Below, in pieces: positions 55,160 to 60,000 of a stretch of DNA of 60,000 nucleotides. The translations under genes and the position numbers were made by a program. The stretch lies in contig NC_087064.1 of the NCBI RefSeq assembly GCF_963678635.1, forward strand, positions 72,045,465 through 72,105,464, read 5' to 3'. This DNA comes from Symsagittifera roscoffensis (Eukaryota; Xenacoelomorpha; Acoela; Convolutidae). The notes under the pieces were generated by a model. That model searched no databases and was not told where the DNA came from. It worked only from the letters and a program-made list of their open reading frames with translations. Each line of letters opens with the position of its first letter. Position 1 is the stretch's first letter.

Positions 55160-55351
55160 TTGAGGGACCTTGACTACACGCAAGTGGATGAGAAGCTGGC
55201 GATAATGCTTAATGCCATCCTGCAACTGGAGTCGCAAGGAGACTACAGGGAATCAGCGACCGAAGCTGTGTTAATGGTGGTTACACTTCGGATGGGTTCT
55301 CCAATCAAGAGCAAATCAGATGGCTATCCTGGAATGTCGACAGAGGCGTGA
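55160..55351 (+). pseudogene. Start of the 3' accessory gene, frame broken
   Basis: A 63-codon frame (MRDLDYTQVDEKLAIMLNAI) that ends four bases into the next frame. Protein-like composition suggests it is the N-terminal part of the following gene, separated by a frameshift. Confidence 0.45.
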
Positions 55352-57004
55352 GGGGATTTGACCTTGCGAGGAACCGCGGCTTGGGTAACACGACGAAATA
55401 TGGCGCGGGAGAACTTCCCCGTCCGACCAGACCACCAGTAGGTGTAGGAACCCAGTCTACCGGCAAGTCATTATCGATGATACGGTCCCAACAAATGGAG
55501 GAGGCGTATCCGGATCTCAGCAACCTAAAAAGAGAACTGGAAAGGGTCCAGAGGAAACGAGACAAAGCCAACCTGGACAGTGACGAGGCGAAGCTTGAGC
55601 GAGATCAGGCGGACCTCGAGCGGGACCAAGCGATTCTCGAGCGAGACCAAGCGGTTTTCGATCTTCATTTAGTGAGGGCTCAACAGGACCAAGACTAGAA
55701 ATTGCAAGAAAGTGCGGCGAATTGCGAGCAGATAAAATCAGAAATCGAACGACTACAAAGGATACAGCAGGAGTTCGCAAACAGCAAGGAGAGAAGGAAG
55801 AAGACGATGACTGAACCAATAGTGACAAGATCGAGACCAGAGTCGAGGAAGGAAGTGGATGAAGCCCCCGGGTCGAGCGGTCGTTTCAATCTGGACCGCG
55901 AGGCCCAGGAGCTCATGAATGAAGGCCTGGAAACATGGACATCACCCGAACCCGTCTCTTCTATGAGAAATCTGGAGGCAGGTCGAATCAGACCATTAAT
56001 GGACATTGCACTGCCAGGATTGACGCGCAGTTCGACCAGTGGCAGTCAGACTGGAACGGGAACATCACGCCTCAAGGAGTTGCAGAAGAGGTTGCAGTCA
56101 AGAGCTCTCGAGAGTCCAGCGCGTGAGGAGCAGCTGGCCACCTGGAGGGAATTTCCAATGAGGACTGTCATCATAGCGAAATGTAAGAAGAACACCGACG
56201 GCACTTATCACAGGCACAACCGAGAGGAATGGACGGCGGCGCAACGTGAGAGGAGGGATGCCTACCACGATGCAGGTTGGGCTGAGTACTTCACGCAGCC
56301 TAGAATACCGGAAGGTGCAGTCCACTTGATCATTGGGGACAGTCTTGTTCGGGTCCTGACAAGAATCCAGCCGCATTGACCCGTGGGGATCTTGAGTTTC
56401 TCTGGTGCAGCTATGCCCCAGATGTTAGCGTCGCTAGAGATGCTCGAGATGGGTAAGATGAGATGCTTGAGATGGGGAACAACAGACAGTGTTTCCAGAG
56501 GTGAATCAAGGAAGATGATGAGGTTGCAGGACAAAGTGAGTTGAATTCTTGAGGATTCGAGAATTTATCTGATACAATATGATGTCCCAACCAAACGCGG
56601 GGAACATGAATGAAAGAGTACGCTATATCAACGAAATCATTAGGCAGAGTCAACAGAGAAGTGTACTGCCCATGATATTGCTTGATGTAGGAAAAATGAT
56701 GGAAAACTCATCCTCGGACGGCATCCACTTCGACAGGCCCAGGGGCATGGAGTGGCTGAACGGTGTCTTCCTGAGGCACATAAACGTTCTTGAGTCAAAT
56801 CTGGTGGAAACTGGTCAGTTTACATTTGGTCCACCCCCGAGACCTTCCTTCTTCCCAGCTAGGCCCGTGATGATCGCTTGGGAGGAAGGTTCGATTCTAG
56901 AGAAAGCTCAAGGAGCAGCAGAAGTAGACAACTGGTTTCAACACCCATGGATAGAGACGGAGCAGAGCTCGGCAGTGTCATCGGTAGTGGTGGTTGACAA
57001 TTAG
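55348..57004 (+). pseudogene. Coiled-coil protein with SGNH-hydrolase-like domain
   Basis: Frame 55348-56379 has one TAG (55696-55698). It holds a coiled coil built of ERDQA-type repeats (about 55570-55780), a Ser/Thr-rich linker, and VHLIIGDSLVRVLTR at the end, with GDS (Ser at 56341-56343) as in block I of SGNH/GDSL esterases. After a frameshift, 56579-57004 carries SDGIHFDRPRGMEWLN (Asp 56717, His 56726), as in the catalytic Asp-x-x-His block V. So a complete hydrolase domain of about 180 residues seems to be present but broken in the middle (56380-56578). Confidence 0.6.
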
Positions 57005-57383
57005 CAGAAGGCAGAAGGTCCTGGAGAAGCGAGCAGAGGACCTGGCCTGTAGACAAGAGCTAGTGGAGATCCTGGGACTCAAGAGTCTGTCACATGAGGA
57101 CTTGAGCAATCATTACTGTGTAGATTGGCTGCTGGCACACAAGGCGCACTTTTCTCGAGCCAAGATACTGGAGACTGCCGACTTGATGGGGAATCCCAAG
57201 AAGTCTATAATGGGGCCAGTCAACCACATGCCCCTAAAGGAGCTGGGGAGTCCAGGCCGCATAGTGGAGCCCCCCAAGCATCGGACCAGCATACCCAGGA
57301 TCAGAGTGGCGACTCCCGCGCAGCTGAGGGCAGTGGAGAAGCTTCTTGAGCCGAAAAGTATGGGGCTTCCTTACACTGCATAA
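56994..57383 (+). CDS. Unrecognised helical protein fragment (129 aa)
   Basis: Overlaps the previous frame by 11 bp. EKRAEDLACRQELVEILGLK and AKILETADLMGNPKKSI suggest helices; a Pro-rich middle follows. Possibly a continuation of the same long protein after a frame change. No family recognised. Confidence 0.45.
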   Translation: MTISRRQKVLEKRAEDLACRQELVEILGLKSLSHEDLSNHYCVDWLLAHKAHFSRAKILETADLMGNPKKSIMGPVNHMPLKELGSPGRIVEPPKHRTSIPRIRVATPAQLRAVEKLLEPKSMGLPYTA

Positions 57384-57591
57384 ACGGGTTCGAAGCTGGC
57401 CAAAGACCCAAGGTACGGGAGATCCTATGGAATCTCCTTGCTGACCAATACGTTAACAGTTTATGATTGATCAGATCCTGGAGCAGTGAGAGCCATCCTT
57501 GTGGTGGGATCGGACTTCGAGGGGACGTCTCCGAAATTGTTTTGGCCAGAAATGTAGGTATATCTATTAACAAGGCGCGGAGTTAAATCAG

Positions 57592-58566
57592 ATGCTGACT
57601 CTGATTGTGGCAATAAAGTCAGAGACGCCGTGTGAGCCAGAGATGTTGTTATTTGCGGGGATGAACGACCACCTACACGCAGCAGTACTACTTGAGCACT
57701 TGACGAGTGGGGAGCCGTAGCCAAAGAAGATATGGGAGTCGATCCAGACGCTGTTTGCAGCGATGAACGAAGTGCAGGAGTTGGTTGCTTCCCGATTGGG
57801 ATCAAAAACGAAGGTGGTGTTTGCATCATCGCCAGGCTACACAGGCATGCCACCAGCTCTGCAGTTCGTGTTTGCAAAGTTGATCCTGATAGCAGAAGCC
57901 AACGGTTGGCGAATGCTAATGGCAGCCCCGAATCGTGAGCTAGAGCCGGTAAACTAGAGGCTTCTGAAGTCGGAAGTGGCGACAGCATGGGCGGACGTGT
58001 CCCATGCTCTGAAGGATTTTTATGAACTCGGGGACATCTTGATTGTGTTAGATGAGGTCCTTTGTCTTGAGGTGTCAAATTTTGCCCGGCAGTTGAAATT
58101 CAGCCCGGAGGTACGGGACGATCATCCCGTGATAACCCATTTGACAGCCAGCTTGCGGTTTTGGAGCATGGATCTTACTATAACGAGCTCTACTAGCAGT
58201 GCGAGAGGGCCAAATAAAGAACGAAAGACTGTATCGGCAGCCGAGAAGCAGCTGGAGTCGATGGTATATCGTTTGCCACAGGAAAGAGGAAGGTGGCCGT
58301 TCCTAACACCGAGACTGGAAAATGTGACGGAAAAGACAAGGGAGAGCGCACCTCCTCTGGTTAAGCAGATCTGGGAGTTTCTGGAGGAGCAGCTTGATAT
58401 CGCAGAGAAGAGAGAAATGACAGTGGGGAGATTTGTCACGTCAGTCAATGAGGTCAGTATCGGCGGTTTCTGGAAGAAGCATGCGAAGGCTGAACTGAGG
58501 ACCAGGAAGACAGAGAAAAATCTTGAGATTGTTGAGTCCATGCTGGGAGAAGAAATACATGGATAA
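57592..58566 (+). pseudogene. Second SGNH-like accessory domain with helical tail
   Basis: One frame with two TAG stops (57718-57720, 57955-57957). LLFAGMNDHLHA resembles the GxND block III of SGNH hydrolases. VVFASSPGYTGMPPA and MLMAAPNRELEP follow, then DILIVLDEVLCLEVSN, and a charged helical part (ESMVYRLPQERGRWPFLTPR). Sequence before 57592 is frame-broken and might hold block I. Weaker case than the first SGNH domain because only one block is clear. Confidence 0.45.
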
Positions 58567-59326
58567 AGTGTTTTACGCGGGGAATACCATCTTCGAGGCA
58601 TTTGTGCAGGACCTCTTGAGCATGCTCATCAACCTCCTACTAGCCTTGTTTCTGGTATACCCTAGATACTTAATCAACATGGGTCCGGCAAACATGTTTA
58701 GCAGCGGTGTAGAGACCCTCAGGATCGACGGATACTTGAGATTGGTACTCTTGACGCATGGGAACCTGACGGCGTTTGATCGACTGATGAAGTATGGCGA
58801 ACCCCTCTCGGTGAGAAAGGACCTCGCAAGTGTGGAAACTTAGTCCTACGAATGTACTGCCGGGTTTAAGACACTGCTGGTTGAATACCTCTTAAGGCAG
58901 AACAGGTACTTGATAGGCAAGGAAAGGAATCGGAAGACTAGAGAAGAGATGAGGGAGGCAATTGGAGGCATACCTCTACTAACTGACTTGTGTCTGGCGA
59001 TGAGATCTGATCCCATGGGAATAATCAGACGACTGGGGGAGGTGGTGACCTGTGTCTACGGGCCAGCCGGGACGTATGCCTTCCCTGACCCACTTGTGGC
59101 GGCGTATCGACATTCAGTGGTACACTTGAGTTTAATCAGCATTCTGGTTGGGACAGCGCTGAACTGGTGTAAGCAGGTGGACTTGAGAGTACAGATAAAT
59201 GAAACGGTGCTGTTCGGGAGGATGATCACCCAGGAAGGTCACATAGCTCTGAAGAATGACATGAAGTGCAGCACGAGAAAACATTTAGCACCTTATGGAT
59301 TGGAGGAGGTGGAGTTGCGACAGTAG
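58523..59326 (+). pseudogene. Unrecognised conserved-looking protein with a hydrophobic segment
   Basis: One frame with a single TAG at 58841-58843. A hydrophobic stretch at about 58605-58665 (LLSMLINLLLALFLVYP) could be a membrane helix or a buried helix. Later parts are DGYLRLVLLTH, GGIPLLTDLCLAMRSDPMGI and VYGPAGTYAFPDPLVAAY. It overlaps the previous frame by 44 bp. No family recognised. Confidence 0.5.
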
Positions 59327-59573
59327 GGACCAAAATTGGACGCGGCAGGGACCCTATATGTGCCCCTCACTGGGACAAAGTAACGGACCCAGCAACACCT
59401 TCACCCCTGTCATTCGGCAACCCAGGCGACAGAAGAAGGCTTCCATAGAAAACAGATTCAAGGATGCATTGGAGAGAGATCAAGCTGAGTCAGGAGAGGG
59501 AGAAAGTATGTACGAAACCCTCAGTGAAGCTGGAGAAGGAATGGGGTTGGGGACTATGCACGAAAGGAAATAG
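59295..59573 (+). pseudogene. Short basic/acidic linker frame
   Basis: 92 codons: TFTPVIRQPRRQKKASIENR, then an acidic part (ESGEGESMYETLSEAGEG). Probably the continuation of the 58523 protein after a frameshift. Confidence 0.4.
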
Positions 59574-60000
59574 TGACCGGTAATTTTAATCCTGGCACCA
59601 CGCGTGAGCTGTTGCAAGACTTGAGTGGTGATGACTGGGCGGACACGGCCACCCCACCTTTGGGGTCTCTCTGCAAGAATCTTGAGCTGCCTCCTTCTAA
59701 TATGGGGATGGTGCTCTTGACCGATGAAGTGAGGGAAAAGAACACCTTTGATGAAAACAAGTGGATGTTCCTGAACACGCTGGATGAAAAGGCTTGGCAG
59801 GATTTCTTGAGCGGATTCAATCAGAAAGTGGAACGTAAGGTCAAGTTGGACGATTTCAAAGAAGAGTTGTGGGAAACTGTAGTCGGATTTGGAGAACGTG
59901 TCCTGATGGCCACTGGACTAAATGAGAAAACGAGAGGAGAGCTGCTCGAGAAGATGGTTCGCCTGAGGGAGCAGAAGGAGAGTGCCGAGGCCAAATCATG
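59573..60000 (+). CDS. Open reading frame running off the window
   Basis: From GTG 59573 (first ATG near 59701) the frame is open for 142 codons to the last base: an acidic helical protein with DDWADTATPPLGSL, KWMFLNTLDEKAWQDFL and a C-terminal Lys/Glu helix. It directly follows the previous stop, in the position of a further accessory domain. No family recognised. Confidence 0.5.
   Translation, partial: MTGNFNPGTTRELLQDLSGDDWADTATPPLGSLCKNLELPPSNMGMVLLTDEVREKNTFDENKWMFLNTLDEKAWQDFLSGFNQKVERKVKLDDFKEELWETVVGFGERVLMATGLNEKTRGELLEKMVRLREQKESAEAKS

Larger units (their letters stand above)
46284..60000 (+). mobile_element. Ty3/gypsy-type retroelement with large 3' accessory region (runs off window)
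   Basis: Order gag, protease, RT, RNase H, integrase is that of Ty3/gypsy elements. After integrase, further long reading frames follow in the same strand to the window end. Codon use and GC are clearly higher than in the Polinton. All core genes have stops or frameshifts. I could not find either terminal repeat, so the limits are open. That the 3' block belongs to the same element is inferred from orientation, composition and continuity. Confidence 0.75.

Noticed and set aside
57461-58078. 205-codon minus-strand frame
   Set aside because: It is antisense to the plus-strand accessory gene, whose protein-like sequence continues across it.

Overview
This window looks like a repeat-rich piece of an invertebrate (metazoan) genome. 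It contains no recognisable host gene, no rRNA or tRNA, and almost only mobile DNA. Features pointing to an animal nuclear genome are a Polinton/Maverick transposon with a GT-AG intron in one gene, TGACGTCA (CRE), CCATATAAGG-type (CArG) and CCAAT promoter motifs, a Ty3/gypsy-like retroelement, a reverse-transcriptase relic and microsatellites. From remembered resemblance the two retroelements look like families seen in cnidarians, but I cannot confirm the species. Bases 122-321 are an assembly gap.

Layout: (1) 1-1793, AT-rich sequence without genes. (2) 1794-16916, an old, heavily decayed Polinton collinear with the younger one. Its polymerase half is partly duplicated, a protease segment is displaced, and its right end is cut off inside the major capsid gene by a (GTA)n microsatellite. 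(3) 17169-18660, decayed minus-strand coding sequence and the start of a 474-bp tandem repeat. (4) 18661-35908, a 17.2-kb Polinton with about 550-bp terminal inverted repeats and a perfect 6-bp target duplication (GCAGTA). (5) 35909-36820, the rest of the tandem repeat, one unit of which still shows the empty target site. (6) 37.1-40.4 kb, a decayed retrotransposon reverse transcriptase. (7) 40.5-43.0 kb, a foldback element. (8) 44.5-46.0 kb, a 21-bp minisatellite. (9) 46.3 kb to the window end, a long gypsy-type retroelement with gag, protease, RT, RNase H and integrase followed by unusual accessory reading frames: a macrodomain-like segment, SGNH-hydrolase-like segments and further unidentified proteins.

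In the Polinton, a minus-strand polymerase gene (zinc fingers, N-terminal domain, exonuclease, palm) faces a plus-strand gene across a promoter built of 60-bp repeats that each carry a CRE. A second divergent promoter at 27.3 kb carries three CArG boxes and similar CACCTACGCAAT motifs. Downstream lie small conserved Polinton genes, an exonuclease-like protein, a packaging ATPase, a retroviral-type integrase, minor capsid, basic core-type protein, double-jelly-roll major capsid, a spliced membrane protein and an adenain-type protease. The polymerase, the ATPase and two small genes carry stops or frameshifts. The integrase and all capsid/maturation genes are open.

The signals I think most deserve a second look are the CRE/CArG promoter architecture of the Polinton, the intron in its membrane-protein gene, and the macrodomain and SGNH-like segments in the retroelement.
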